Assembly: GCA_902774815.1 (NCBI GenBank)
Contig: CACYJV010000018.1
Location: 1-64,000, forward strand
From: an uncultured Prevotellaceae bacterium
GTDB taxonomy: Bacteria; Bacteroidota; Bacteroidia; Bacteroidales; Bacteroidaceae
Reading direction: 5' to 3'
Length of the DNA: 64,000 nt
Below the pieces are notes generated by a model. That model did no database searches and was not told the origin of the DNA. It worked only from the letters and a program-made list of their open reading frames with translations. The translations under genes and the position numbers were made by a program. This document shows positions 53,101-62,194 of the stretch, piece by piece. Numbering within the stretch: position 1 is the first letter of the stretch; the number at the start of each line of letters is the position of its first letter.

Positions 53101-56100
53101 AGATGGAGTAATAGAGCGGTGCCGAGACCTTTGCCTTGTCGGGGAAGAACTTGCCCAGCTCAAGCGAAGTCGTGACGGTGTAGGTCTTGAAGTCGTCGTT
53201 TGAGCGCATGGCCACGCCTTCTTCCAATCCGCCGAAGCCTTCGGAGGTGTAGCGACCTTGAACGTTGACGGTACCGAAGTCCGAAAGTTGCATGTTCAGG
53301 TTGCCCTGTGCAGCCCAACCGCCTTCGTTGTTGTACTCCTTCAGGCGCAGTTCGTTAATCCAAATCTCACCCGTCTTGGGCGAACCGCTGAGGTTTCGCA
53401 CACCGATAATCATCGTCTTCACCTCGCCTAGCGTAGGATTACCCATGATGGAAATCTTGTTCTGCGGGCGGTCTGAATCGTACTCCGAGTAGAGTCGGTT
53501 GTAGCTGGCCGCACCTTCGGCCTTTGCACGGTTACGAGCCTTCTTCAGTGCGGTAAAGACGCTGAGCGGTACGTCGAGCATGTTCTCCTCTGGCCACACG
53601 GCACGGCAGTCCTGTGGCGAGTAGCGGTCGTAGCGACCAGGCTGAGTCAGCGTCAGGGGTATCTCATATTCGTAGTAGTTCGACTTGTAGTCACTGCCCA
53701 GGCGGATGAAAACGGCCAGTTGCTTGTCGGCGAGCGACGTTATGTTCTGTTCCATTGCATTGGCGTGGACGAACATCTGGATGTGCTTGTACTGTCGGAG
53801 GTCGAGCGTCGTGTTCTTATAGACTGCCTTCGACTCGCCGTTGCCAAGGTCTGTAACTGTCATGGCCAGTGCCTGCTCGTTGCTCTCGACGAGCTGAGGC
53901 TGCGAGGGGTCGGTATCACGGCGAATACCTGGTGGCAGTACGTAGTTGACAGGCGTCTTGTCGTTGTTTTCCTCGATGTTTACAGCGCTGACGGTCATCT
54001 TTCCCGACTTTGTTCCGCTGTTGTCGAGACTTTGTTCGTAGACGCGCCACTCGCCGCGCACCAGTTGAAGGGTGCCGAAGCGTAGTATCACGGGGCGCTT
54101 CCATCCGGTCAGGAACATACGCATGAAGCGGATGGAAGTGAAGTCGTTGATGTTACCTACACGCTGTTGGATGTCTTTCAGCGGTATGCGGAACTGATAC
54201 CAGACGATACGTCCGTCGGTACCGTTGCGAAGTGCCTTGGTGTATTCGCGCTTGTCGACGATGTAGTTCTGGCCGACGACCAGGTCCTCAGGCCGTAGCG
54301 ACACTTTGTACTGGTAGTACTTCTCGTATTCGTTGAGCGTGTAGTCCTGATTGATGTCCTCCACCTCAGGTGTCGTCTTGTACGAGGTGTCGTAGCTCTC
54401 GGTTCGGGCGTCGTTGTCGGGCGAGTTTCCCTGTGGGTTGTTAATGTATTTGTAGCGACGTATGATGTCAGCCTTCATCTGGTCGTAGTCTGAACCACGG
54501 AAGTAGTGGTAGTTATCGTTGGCTGGGTCGTTCATGATGGAGTCGAACACGGCAGCCGAGACCTTGCCCTGAATCTGCGTAAGGAAGTCTTGGTAGGTCT
54601 CGAAGGCGCGCTCTTCTTCGTCGTTAAGTCCGTTGAAGCCCAGGTCCTGGCGCTCGCGACTGCCCTTTGTGGTGGCAAAGGCGTAGGTGACGGTCGACTG
54701 TGTCGGAATCTTACCCCACTGCGTGAAGGTGAACGAACTGGAACCGTCCACTGGCATGCCGCTTTCGTAGAACTTCTTGCCGTCGCGCAGGATGTCTTCG
54801 CTCACTTCACCTAGGTTAATGTAGAAGTCGCCGCCGTATTCGTGGGCATCTTCCTGTTTGTTGGTGTAGAGGAAGGGGTCCATGAGCCAGAACTCTACGT
54901 ATTCGTAGTTGGCTGCTTCGAAGTCCGTCACATCGAGTTTGCGCATCATACCGCCCCAGTGCTGGGTTGGATTGTTGAGCGTTCCGTCTTGGTTCAGGTC
55001 GGTATTGAAGTTGTAAGGACCACGTTCGTTGGGATAATAGGCCAGGTTGAGCACTGGAATGGTGGCCGTTGCACCGCTGTAGTTGCTCTGGTCGCGGTTG
55101 GGGAACAGCTCATTGGTATAGACTTCGCGGATATAGAGGTTCGACAGTTGGTCAAGGTCGCTCTTGATGTGGCTCGGCGTGAGGCTCGACGAGCGACGTG
55201 TGAAGAGTGGGTCGATGGTGTACCACGACAGCAGGCTTCGGTTGTAGCCGCTGGTTAGTCCTGTCTTGTCGCTGCTTTCGCGGAACGACGAGGGCACGCT
55301 CGATATGATCCACGACGTGGGCGTCGAGATGTCGTAGTCGCTTTCGGTGTTCTCGAAGTCGTCAATGTAGGAAGCGTTATCTTGCGTTCCATGGCTTTGG
55401 CCGGCAATAAGCTGTGCAAATTCGCCCGTGAACGATATCTGTGAAGGCTGCGTCAGGTGCAGCAGAGGTATCTTGTCGAGCATGTTGGTAAGCCATTGGC
55501 TCTCCTTCTTCCAGTTCAGGTTGACACCCCATAGCATGTTGTTCAGCGGTTCGGCACCCATAGAGACCTTGGTGGTGTAGGCCTGTTCGTTCAGGTACTG
55601 CAACGTACCGCTGAGTTGCAGGTTCTTCGAGAAGTCGTAAGCCCAGTTCATGCCGAGCATGGTCTTGCGCGTCTGGCCGTAGTCGGTGTTGCTTTCCAGC
55701 GATACGTTGACGGCTGTTCCAGCATCCAGAATGCTCTGGTTCAGGATTGTCACCTCGCCTGCATTGTAGTCGACGGAGTAATCGGAACCTTCCGTGAGCG
55801 TCAGTCCTCCCGCCGTGACCACGACCGATCCTTGCGGCACGTTGTAGGCACCGAGCGAGATGACGTTGGCAGCCGTTCCGCGGAACTGTCCCTGGATGAG
55901 GAACTTGTCCTTCTCGGCTATCTGCTTGGCAACAGTCTTTGTCGAGTCGTAGAGTTCGGTGAAAGCGTAGTTGGCCGCTTTCTCTTGGCTGACGCCTTTG
56001 CTCATCAGGTAGTTGTAGAGGTACTCGCCAAAAGGCTCGGCAGCAGGGAAGAAGACGCGACCGTTCTGAATGGTGTAGCCCTCCACGTAGTCGAACCGTC

Positions 56101-57964
56101 CGTTGGGGTGTGCCTTCATGTTGTTATCCAGTCGGTCGGCACCCAGCGCCCTGATTAGAATCTCGTTCTTTACCTGTGGCTCAGGTATATAAGTAAGGTA
56201 TACGCCTGCCGTATCGCTTTGGAACTTCACGTCCAGGCGGAACTTGTCCTTCTCGATGGTCGACGTATTCAGCGAATAGACGTTCTTCATCATCAGGTCC
56301 CAGTTACCTTGCGAGGGGTTGTTGGAGGTGTTCTTCAGTGCCTTGACGAACAATGCCTGCTGCACATCAGTGATGTCTGAGGCAAACTCACCCACCTGAT
56401 AGGTCTGTCCGCCATAGGTATACTCGAAGGCAACGGCCAAAACCTGGTCGGTCTGCAGGGCTGTCTTCAGCGAGATGTAGCCTAATGCCGTGTTGACGGT
56501 GTACTCCGACGAGGTAAGCAAGCGGGCGCTTTGCAGTTTCTCATAATCGCTGCCACCGACAAAGCCAGAGATGCCGTCGAGAATGGTCGAAGTTTTGTCG
56601 ATGCTGCGGGCCTCGGCGTAGCTGCTCACCATCTGTGAGTACTCCGTGTTCGATGCGTTCGAGGGCACTGGCTGGCCAGTGGACGACCAGTTCGGGTTGG
56701 AAATCTTCTTGTTTTCGCCCAAGTCGGTCAGCGCGATGATGTTACGTGTATTGGTAGTGGTACCGGTCTTGTTGGTAATCCAAAGCTCCACGCGGTTGAT
56801 CTTGATGCCTGTAGTGAGATTCGGCAACGTGCTCATACCTGCATCGTAGCGATCGCGGAAGTATTGCGAGAGGAAGAAGTGGCGGTTCTCTTCGTAATCG
56901 GCGGCATCGATCTCGAATGGCGTCAGCTGCACGCCGCCTCGTGAGCCAACACTCTTAGATGTAGACTTCTTCTGGCTGACCACCGTCTGCAGCGACAGCT
57001 TGCCAAACTGCCAGTCGGTGCGCAGGCCGAACAGGCTGGAAGCACCCTTGACGAGCGAGGAGTTGCTGGGGAACGACACGTTGCCACCTTCGACGAGTTT
57101 GATGATTTCGTCTTCCTTGCCGTCGTACTTCAGTTTCATGTTCTGCGAGTCGAAGTCGAACGTGGCATCGGTGTTGTAATTGATGTTCATGTTCACCTTA
57201 TCGCCCACCTTTCCGTTGACACTCAGGTTGATCTTCTCGTCGAAGTCCATCGTCGTTGTCTTACGGTTGCGCACGGGAAGCGACGGGTTGTCGATGCTCT
57301 TCAGCGTGGCTCCGAACTTCAGCTCGGCCGTACCTTGCGTCTTGATGCGCACGCCACCCGGTCCGAATATCTTCTCGGCAGGTCCCAGGTCGAAGTGCAT
57401 GTCAGTGAAGTCGAACTTCTCCTTGCCCTTTGTCTTGTAGATTTCGTCGTTCTTCGAGCGGAAGAACTTGCGCATCTGCTGTTGAGTGCTCCAGTTCAGG
57501 TACTCCGAGGGAGTCATCATGATGGGCGCAGCAATCCATTGTTGTCCGATTTTCGAGCCGATGACATAACGGTCGAGCGTGTCGTTGTACTCCACCTCCT
57601 GCTTCATGTTCTCTGGTCGCTGCAGGTCAGAAGGATTTTGGCCAAGGTCATCGTAGGTGATGGGCGTGGTGCGCTGAATCTTCCAACGTGGATGCAGCAG
57701 CGAGTCGGGTATTTCCTCATCGTTGTCTAGGATGGGCTGTTCAGTGATGTTCTGATTGCGCTGCTGCTGGTCGCTGCCGTTCTGATTGCCGTTCTGTGTG
57801 GCTTGGTTGCGGTTCTGCTGGCGCCGCTGATTGCGCTGCTGATTGCGGTCTTGTTGCTGTCGACGCGTCGGGTCGTTCTGAAACACGGGCATAGCGAGGC
57901 CATAGCTGACCATGATCAGCATGGCCAGTAGCATCATTGTGAGTCCTCGTGTCCGTTGTTTCAT
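50117..57964 (-). CDS. sprA: T9SS outer-membrane translocon protein SprA/Sov
   Basis: This 2615-residue protein is the giant beta-barrel through which type IX secretion cargo leaves the outer membrane (SprA of Flavobacterium, Sov of Porphyromonas). A signal peptide (1-24) is followed by a Gln/Asn/Arg-rich stretch (about 30-95). Long barrel repeats follow, such as VRIKTQGTAELKFGATLKS, NINYNTDATFDFDSQNMKLKY and GEIWINELRLKEYNNEGGWAA, ending in FSLKLSLTR. It is somewhat longer than usual, partly from a Lys/Glu/Ala-rich insertion at about 1925-2003. It lies 117 bp after ruvA, an order common in Bacteroidetes. Probable cargo is encoded elsewhere in this window. Confidence 0.96.
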   Translation of the reverse strand: MKQRTRGLTMMLLAMLIMVSYGLAMPVFQNDPTRRQQQDRNQQRNQRRQQNRNQATQNGNQNGSDQQQRNQNITEQPILDNDEEIPDSLLHPRWKIQRTTPITYDDLGQNPSDLQRPENMKQEVEYNDTLDRYVIGSKIGQQWIAAPIMMTPSEYLNWSTQQQMRKFFRSKNDEIYKTKGKEKFDFTDMHFDLGPAEKIFGPGGVRIKTQGTAELKFGATLKSIDNPSLPVRNRKTTTMDFDEKINLSVNGKVGDKVNMNINYNTDATFDFDSQNMKLKYDGKEDEIIKLVEGGNVSFPSNSSLVKGASSLFGLRTDWQFGKLSLQTVVSQKKSTSKSVGSRGGVQLTPFEIDAADYEENRHFFLSQYFRDRYDAGMSTLPNLTTGIKINRVELWITNKTGTTTNTRNIIALTDLGENKKISNPNWSSTGQPVPSNASNTEYSQMVSSYAEARSIDKTSTILDGISGFVGGSDYEKLQSARLLTSSEYTVNTALGYISLKTALQTDQVLAVAFEYTYGGQTYQVGEFASDITDVQQALFVKALKNTSNNPSQGNWDLMMKNVYSLNTSTIEKDKFRLDVKFQSDTAGVYLTYIPEPQVKNEILIRALGADRLDNNMKAHPNGRFDYVEGYTIQNGRVFFPAAEPFGEYLYNYLMSKGVSQEKAANYAFTELYDSTKTVAKQIAEKDKFLIQGQFRGTAANVISLGAYNVPQGSVVVTAGGLTLTEGSDYSVDYNAGEVTILNQSILDAGTAVNVSLESNTDYGQTRKTMLGMNWAYDFSKNLQLSGTLQYLNEQAYTTKVSMGAEPLNNMLWGVNLNWKKESQWLTNMLDKIPLLHLTQPSQISFTGEFAQLIAGQSHGTQDNASYIDDFENTESDYDISTPTSWIISSVPSSFRESSDKTGLTSGYNRSLLSWYTIDPLFTRRSSSLTPSHIKSDLDQLSNLYIREVYTNELFPNRDQSNYSGATATIPVLNLAYYPNERGPYNFNTDLNQDGTLNNPTQHWGGMMRKLDVTDFEAANYEYVEFWLMDPFLYTNKQEDAHEYGGDFYINLGEVSEDILRDGKKFYESGMPVDGSSSFTFTQWGKIPTQSTVTYAFATTKGSRERQDLGFNGLNDEEERAFETYQDFLTQIQGKVSAAVFDSIMNDPANDNYHYFRGSDYDQMKADIIRRYKYINNPQGNSPDNDARTESYDTSYKTTPEVEDINQDYTLNEYEKYYQYKVSLRPEDLVVGQNYIVDKREYTKALRNGTDGRIVWYQFRIPLKDIQQRVGNINDFTSIRFMRMFLTGWKRPVILRFGTLQLVRGEWRVYEQSLDNSGTKSGKMTVSAVNIEENNDKTPVNYVLPPGIRRDTDPSQPQLVESNEQALAMTVTDLGNGESKAVYKNTTLDLRQYKHIQMFVHANAMEQNITSLADKQLAVFIRLGSDYKSNYYEYEIPLTLTQPGRYDRYSPQDCRAVWPEENMLDVPLSVFTALKKARNRAKAEGAASYNRLYSEYDSDRPQNKISIMGNPTLGEVKTMIIGVRNLSGSPKTGEIWINELRLKEYNNEGGWAAQGNLNMQLSDFGTVNVQGRYTSEGFGGLEEGVAMRSNDDFKTYTVTTSLELGKFFPDKAKVSAPLYYSISKEETRPKYNPLDTDMRLDDALESAADKHERDSIESIAVTKVTNTNFSLSNVRVGIQNKRHPTPIDPANFSFNYSHSHRRTTGETTVYENEDQWRGSLNYSWTPVFKPLEPFKNIKSKSKYFDILKRFGLNWLPQSVAFNTDISRNYYELQERDMEDLGGSQLPLTFSEQFLWNRDFSIRWDLTKNLHMNFQSATHAEVEEPYTPINKDLYADRYHAWKDSVNYSLRHFGSPLDYSQSFQASYQLPLNLIPIFDWVNADASYNATYNWVRGTDLEDGTSLGNTIASNRTFNLNGTFNLEKLYNQVPFLKKANERFNKEKSRSQIEKEKKEKQKAKEDARKKKEAEEKAKREAEAAAANGQAPADGQQDANGQKPNDRRANQQQSQLPKNSKSFEKEITLLADSAMELQHGKKTKRYRLMAKTADGKQFPLKYKTMDDNKIRVWMPKSVAKQLRADELAKILADSTIADSMKTGANLASLLNTPQQKVKVTLTPKDPLDEKGWYKATQGVARLLMMVRNVSFTYRNQFSMSLPGFMPNVGDAFGQTRGSSILAPGLDFAFGLIGDSYIEKARRNDWLLVNESVATPATTNKTEDLQLRATVEPVKNFKIDLNASRNMTTARSIQYMYQGNPTTQSGTFTMTTLSLGSAFEGMGNANNGYKSKTFERFVNSLEGFRQRVEKQYEGFVYPFGSPLQGKTFDPANGGVNLYSADVMVPAFLATYTSMGSSSLSIFPSLTKLLPNWTVRYSGLSKLPWLRDHFKSVNINHSYKSIYAVGAYNSFSTFMEYMNGLGFITDATTSMPMPSSMYNVSTVSINEAFSPLLGLDVTLQNSMTVKLEYRSTRVLNLSMTSIQLNEATSKDWVVGLGYKINDFNPFGPRNHRAVKSNKRGQDEETQQNRNTSSRNKTQANHALNLRLDLSYRQQANITRDIASLTSSASSGNTAFSLKFMADYTLSKLLTMTFYFDRQTNTPLLSSSSYPTTTTDFGFSLKLSLTR

Positions 57965-58045
57965 TGTCTTAATTCTTAGTTCTCAACCGTTTTCAACAGC
58001 ACCACAAGTGCATCTCAACGGTTCTAATCCCCACTTCGCCACTTT

Positions 58046-58079
58046 TCCCTCCCCTTTTGGGAAGGTGTAGGGTGGGGGA
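58046..58079. repeat. CCCTCCCC...GGGTGGGGG repeat between ruvA and sprA
   Basis: It is a second copy of the C-rich/G-rich hairpin repeat at 29184-29220, just past the ruvA stop on the minus strand. Confidence 0.6.
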
Positions 58080-58081
58080 TT

Positions 58082-58699
58082 TTACTTAATCATCTTCAGT
58101 GCCTGTTTGATGACTTGTTCAACAGGCAGTGTGGGATCGGCTGATAGTATCTGCGACACCACCTTGGCGCTTGGAGCGGGCGAGAAACCCAGCATGGTCA
58201 GTGCCTGTACTGCCTCATCGCGCACAGGCGAATGTACGGCTACGGCTGCCGATGTGCCACCGGCATGCAACTCTTCGGCCACACCGCTGCTGATCACCTT
58301 GTCGCGCAGGTCGACAATGATGCGCTGTGCCGTCTTCAGGCCAATTCCTTTCACTCCCTTAAGGATGCGTTCGTCGCCGTTGGCAATCACGTTGCAAAGC
58401 TCCTTTGGCGAGAGACTCGACAGAATCATGCGTGCCGTGTTGGCTCCAACGCCGCTCACAGTGATGAGCATTTGGTACAGCTCGCGCTCCTGCTTCGTCG
58501 AAAAGCCATAGAGGGTGAAGGAGTCATCGCGCCCGCCCGTCACGATTGCCTCGTGGACGTAGAGCTTCACTTCTTTCTTGCCTTGTATGGCACTGTAGGT
58601 GTTTAGCGAAATCTGGAGCGCATACCCCACACCGGCTGCCTCAACAACAGCCAGAGCAGGCGTCAGCTCGGTCAGCTCGCCCTTGATATATTCTATCAT
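58082..58699 (-). CDS. ruvA: Holliday junction branch-migration protein RuvA
   Basis: It binds four-way DNA junctions and recruits the RuvB motor. At 205 residues from the ATG at 58699 ([12 protein letters not shown]) it has standard length; an in-frame ATG at 58735 would add 12 unlikely residues. An OB-like N-terminal domain is followed by two helix-hairpin-helix motifs ([25 protein letters not shown]). A Ser/Ala-rich linker leads to the C-terminal RuvB-contact domain ([15 protein letters not shown]). It precedes sprA. Confidence 0.95.
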   Translation of the reverse strand: MIEYIKGELTELTPALAVVEAAGVGYALQISLNTYSAIQGKKEVKLYVHEAIVTGGRDDSFTLYGFSTKQERELYQMLITVSGVGANTARMILSSLSPKELCNVIANGDERILKGVKGIGLKTAQRIIVDLRDKVISSGVAEELHAGGTSAAVAVHSPVRDEAVQALTMLGFSPAPSAKVVSQILSADPTLPVEQVIKQALKMIK

Positions 58700-58888
58700 A
58701 CAACAAAAATTTGCGCCGCTATCGATGTACGGCATTTCATCTAAAGAACCCTTTGTAGAATGGGGTTTTCTGCGTATATATACAGAAAAATAACGTATGC
58801 AATCCCGATTTATTGCATCCGATGTTGAAAATAATCAGGTTTTTCAAGCCTTTTACCATGTTTTTCCGCTTGCAAACCTCCTCGCCAG

Positions 58889-59035
58889 GCCTCCATCGAC
58901 GCTCTTTTTGCCTTCGGCAAGGCCGCGATACCTGTCTTCGACCTGCAAGACCGCAGGGTGGCGCAATGTAAGACCAATGCCAACCTTGCACCTGGCCTCT
59001 ATGTCGCAGGCGGCCGGAAGTGGCTTGCCCGATGA
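58889..59035 (+). pseudogene. Orphan T9SS-type tail fragment
   Basis: In the 58700-59210 gap one plus-strand frame reads SIDALFAFGKAAIPVFDLQDRR followed by VAQCKTNANLAPGLYVAGGRKW and stops at 59033. This is the C-terminal sorting-type tail (VYDLQGR...GIYIVNGRK) with no start codon and no upstream domain. The key glycine of LQGR has become Asp. It looks like the remnant of a lost exported-protein gene. Confidence 0.7.
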
Positions 59036-59138
59036 CGATGAGACCGCCTTTCCCTACATCAAGGGGGTAAATTCTATATTGTTTCCTTCCTTTTTGTTTC
59101 TTTAACTTCCCGATGAGGTGAAACTGCAGAAAAATGAT

Positions 59139-59146
59139 TATCTTTG
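59139..59146 (+). promoter_or_regulatory. Candidate -7 box of ddh
   Basis: TATCTTTG lies 64 bp before the ATG at 59211. No -33 TTTG was found. Confidence 0.5.
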
Positions 59147-59210
59147 CCGATTGAAACAATTCGAACAACAGTTTGTCAGGTAACAAAAAACAAGAAAGGA
59201 AACTATCAAA

Positions 59211-60110
59211 ATGAAGAAAATCAGAGCCGCCGTAGTGGGCTACGGCAACATCGGACGTTTCGCCGTTGAGGCCCTTGAGGCCGCCCCCGACTTCGAGATT
59301 GCAGGCGTCGTGCGTCGCCAGGGTGCTGAGAACAAACCCCTTGAGCTGACCCCTTATGAGGTGGTGGCTGACATCAAGGAATTGAAGGATGTCGACGTGG
59401 CCATTCTTGCTACGCCTACACGCTCGTGCGAGGAATATGCCCGCCAGATTGTTCCGCAGGGCATCAATACCGTCGACTCATTCGACATACACACCAACAT
59501 CCGTGGCTATCGCGAGCGCCAGATGGAATTGAACAAGCAGACAGGCACCGTTTCGGTGATTGCAGCTGGTTGGGACCCGGGCAGCGACAGTATTGTGCGC
59601 ACGTTGCTGCAGAGCTTGGCACCGAAGGGCTTGAGCTACACCAACTTCGGCCCTGGCATGTCGATGGGTCATAGCGTCTGCGTGCGCTCGAAGGAAGGCG
59701 TGAAGAATGCCCTTTCTATGACCATACCCCTTGGCGAGGGCATCCATCGCCGTATGGTGTATGTCGAACTGGAGGAAGGAGCCGTGCTGGCCGATGTTGA
59801 GAAGGCCATCAAGGCCGACCCCTATTTCGCCAGCGACGAGACCCACGTGTTCCAGGTGGCATCGGTCGACGATGTCCGCGATATGGGACACGGCGTGAAT
59901 CTCGTGCGCAAGGGCGTGTCGGGCAAGACGCAGAACCAGCGTTTCGAGTTCAATATGCAGATCAACAATCCCGCCTTGACGGCTCAGGTGCTCGTCAACG
60001 TGGCACGCGCATCGATGCGCCAGCAACCTGGTTGCTACACGATGGTGGAACTGCCCGTCATCGACATGCTGCCTGGCGATCGTGCCGACCTGATCGAGCA
60101 TTTGGTATAG
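59211..60110 (+). CDS. ddh: meso-Diaminopimelate dehydrogenase
   Basis: This NADPH enzyme makes meso-diaminopimelate in one step from tetrahydrodipicolinate, for lysine and peptidoglycan. It is 299 residues. The Rossmann motif is VVGYGNIGRFAVEAL (8-22). ILATPTRSCEEYA, SFDIHTNIRGYRERQ, AAGWDPGSDSIVRTL and NFGPGMSMGHSV are family signatures. AAGAAAGGAAAC before the ATG could serve as a ribosome-binding site. Confidence 0.95.
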   Translation: MKKIRAAVVGYGNIGRFAVEALEAAPDFEIAGVVRRQGAENKPLELTPYEVVADIKELKDVDVAILATPTRSCEEYARQIVPQGINTVDSFDIHTNIRGYRERQMELNKQTGTVSVIAAGWDPGSDSIVRTLLQSLAPKGLSYTNFGPGMSMGHSVCVRSKEGVKNALSMTIPLGEGIHRRMVYVELEEGAVLADVEKAIKADPYFASDETHVFQVASVDDVRDMGHGVNLVRKGVSGKTQNQRFEFNMQINNPALTAQVLVNVARASMRQQPGCYTMVELPVIDMLPGDRADLIEHLV

Positions 60111-60124
60111 GGAAATCGCAAAAA

Positions 60125-60345
60125 CCGTAAATCGGATTCTAACTCTCTGCTCGCTCGTTCCCGCGCTCGGCTTTGCCGCTTCGCTCGTCGAAGAACTTCG
60201 TTCGCCCATTCCCGCTGGCGCGCCTACCCGTAGCCTTTCGTGATGAAATGGAGGAAGAAATCCGTAAATCGGACTCGAGCTCTGCTCGCTTTCGTAATGA
60301 AATGGAGAAAGAAATCCGTAAATCGTAAATCCGTAAATCGTAAAT
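60125..60345. repeat. Mixed intergenic repeats (CGCCTACCCGTAGCC family and AAATCCGT units)
   Basis: 60150-60250 carries GCTTCGCTCG, CGCCTACCCGTAGCCTTTCG and related pieces of the family seen at 454-504 and 6640-6724. 60260-60345 carries AAATCCGTAAATCGTAAAT units. No gene is present between ddh and the esterase. Confidence 0.6.
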
Positions 60346-60351
60346 ACCCTG

Positions 60352-62064
60352 ATGTTCCAATATCTTCTCCTGCTGGCAACGCTCTGTCTGCCATTGGCCA
60401 GCTTTGCACAAATCGGTTTCGACGACCTGCCCGACCCGACGGCCGGGCAGAAAGGTGGCGAAGTGGTAATAGACAACACGCCTGATTCCATTGCCAAGGC
60501 ACTGATGTCGCGACCAGCTCCCGGCACCACCCGCCGGGGCAACAATCCTGTGCTATTCCTCATTGGCAACAGCACCATGCGAAATGGCACGCGTGGCGAT
60601 GGATCAAATGGTCAGTGGGGCTGGGGCTACTATGTTCCTCAGTTCTTCGACGCAGCGAAGATATCGGTCGAGAATCAGGCCCTTGGTGGCATGTCGACGC
60701 GCACCTTCTACACCGACCTGTGGCCTGCCGTGCGCGATGCGTTGCAGCCGGGCGATTGGGTTCTCGTGTCGATAGGCCATAACGACGGTGCCGACTTCTT
60801 CGACCAGAAGCGGGCTCGCGGCGTCATTCCCGGCCTTGATCCCGACACCATGCTGACGGGTTTCAACCAGCGCACTGGACGGCAGGACACCGTTTACAGC
60901 TATGGCCACTACATCCGCTGCTACGTCAGCGAGATTCGGGCACGTGGCGCACATCCCATCCTCATGTCGCTCACACCCCGTGATGCCTACGAAGCCGACG
61001 GGCGCATCGTCCGAAAGCCTCATTCGCAGTGGCTGGCGGTGCTCTCCGAAGAGCTCGACGTGCCTTATGTGGACCTGAACGAGTTGTCGGCTCGCAAGCT
61101 GGAGTCCTACAGCCATTGGAAGGAGCAGTATCACTTCTTCGGCGACAAGATCCACACGTCGCACTATGGTGCGCTGATGAATGCCCGTTCGGCCATTGAA
61201 GGGCTCATGGGCTGCCAGCATCCGTCGCTGGAGGGGTTGAAGGACAGGCTCGCCCCGCAGGCCCTCAGCTACAGGGCAGGGCAGGGGAATGGCTCTTCCG
61301 GAAAGCTTCCCCGCGTATTCTTCACGGGCGATTCCACAGTAAAGAATGCCGACAACGACGACAATGGCATGTGGGGATGGGCGGCTTTGGCAGCCGAGGT
61401 GTTCGACACTACCAAGGTCGAGCTCCGCAACGTTGCCCGTGCAGGGCGTTCCACGCGTTCCTACATCCGCGAAGGCCTTTGGGAGAACGTTTACCAGCAG
61501 CTGCGGCCGGGCGACTACGTGCTCATTGAGTTCGGGCATAACGACATTTGTCCCATCACCGATGCGAAGGAACGAGGCGTCATCCCGGGAACTCAGGACA
61601 CCTGCCACGTCTTCAAGATGGAAAAGGACGGGCGATTTGAGGTGGTTTACAGTTTCGGGTGGTATCTGCGCAAGATGATCGACGACACCCGTGAGCGGGG
61701 TGCTACGCCAATCCTCGTATCGCTGACTCCGCGCAACGAATGGCCTGGCGGTCGCGTCGAGCGTCGCAACGACTCGTATGGCCGTTGGTATCGCGAGGTG
61801 GTCGAGCAGACCGGCGTAGCTTTCCTCGACCTTCACAACATTGCAGCCGACCGGCTCGACAGCCAGTTTGCCCTGCGCCGTTTGCCGAAGGACAAGGAGA
61901 AAGCCCGTGCCCGCATTGAACGGCTGAAGCAGCGTGCCGGCATCTACTTCAAGAAGGACCACACCCACGCCTCGAAGGCAGGTGCCCTGCAGAATGCCCA
62001 GTGTGTGGCCGACGGCCTTCGTGCCTTGGGCAGTCCGCTGGCCCATTACCTCCTTCTTCGTTGA
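60352..62064 (+). CDS. Exported tandem SGNH/GDSL esterase (rhamnogalacturonan acetylesterase type)
   Basis: This 570-residue exported protein has a signal peptide (1-19) and two complete SGNH hydrolase domains of the same family. Domain 1 has S74 (IGNSTMR), N144 (GHND) and D265/H268 (GDKIHTS). Domain 2 has S328 (TGDSTVK), N397 (GHND) and D536/H539 (KDHTHAS). The GHND and D..H blocks fit the CE12-type acetylesterases that deacetylate pectin rhamnogalacturonan. Both active sites look intact, so the fusion may be bifunctional. The pectin assignment is by family only; no pectin lyases adjoin. Confidence 0.88.
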   Translation: MFQYLLLLATLCLPLASFAQIGFDDLPDPTAGQKGGEVVIDNTPDSIAKALMSRPAPGTTRRGNNPVLFLIGNSTMRNGTRGDGSNGQWGWGYYVPQFFDAAKISVENQALGGMSTRTFYTDLWPAVRDALQPGDWVLVSIGHNDGADFFDQKRARGVIPGLDPDTMLTGFNQRTGRQDTVYSYGHYIRCYVSEIRARGAHPILMSLTPRDAYEADGRIVRKPHSQWLAVLSEELDVPYVDLNELSARKLESYSHWKEQYHFFGDKIHTSHYGALMNARSAIEGLMGCQHPSLEGLKDRLAPQALSYRAGQGNGSSGKLPRVFFTGDSTVKNADNDDNGMWGWAALAAEVFDTTKVELRNVARAGRSTRSYIREGLWENVYQQLRPGDYVLIEFGHNDICPITDAKERGVIPGTQDTCHVFKMEKDGRFEVVYSFGWYLRKMIDDTRERGATPILVSLTPRNEWPGGRVERRNDSYGRWYREVVEQTGVAFLDLHNIAADRLDSQFALRRLPKDKEKARARIERLKQRAGIYFKKDHTHASKAGALQNAQCVADGLRALGSPLAHYLLLR

Positions 62065-62095
62065 TGAATCGGATGCTTTCAGCTTTCCACGACGG

Positions 62096-62120
62096 ACAGA
62101 CACTGGAGTCTGCCCCTGCG
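62096..62120. repeat. Third copy of the GCAGAC/GTCTGC hairpin repeat
   Basis: ACAGAC-ACTGGA-GTCTGC-CCCTGCG is a diverged copy of the repeat at 600-625. AATTGTCA boxes fill 62160-62190 up to the dnaG ATG. Confidence 0.55.
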
Positions 62121-62194
62121 CCCAAGTCCAAGCTCAGTCCATTTCAAAAGGTAATCATATTTATCAATTGTCAATTGTCAGTTATCAATTATAG

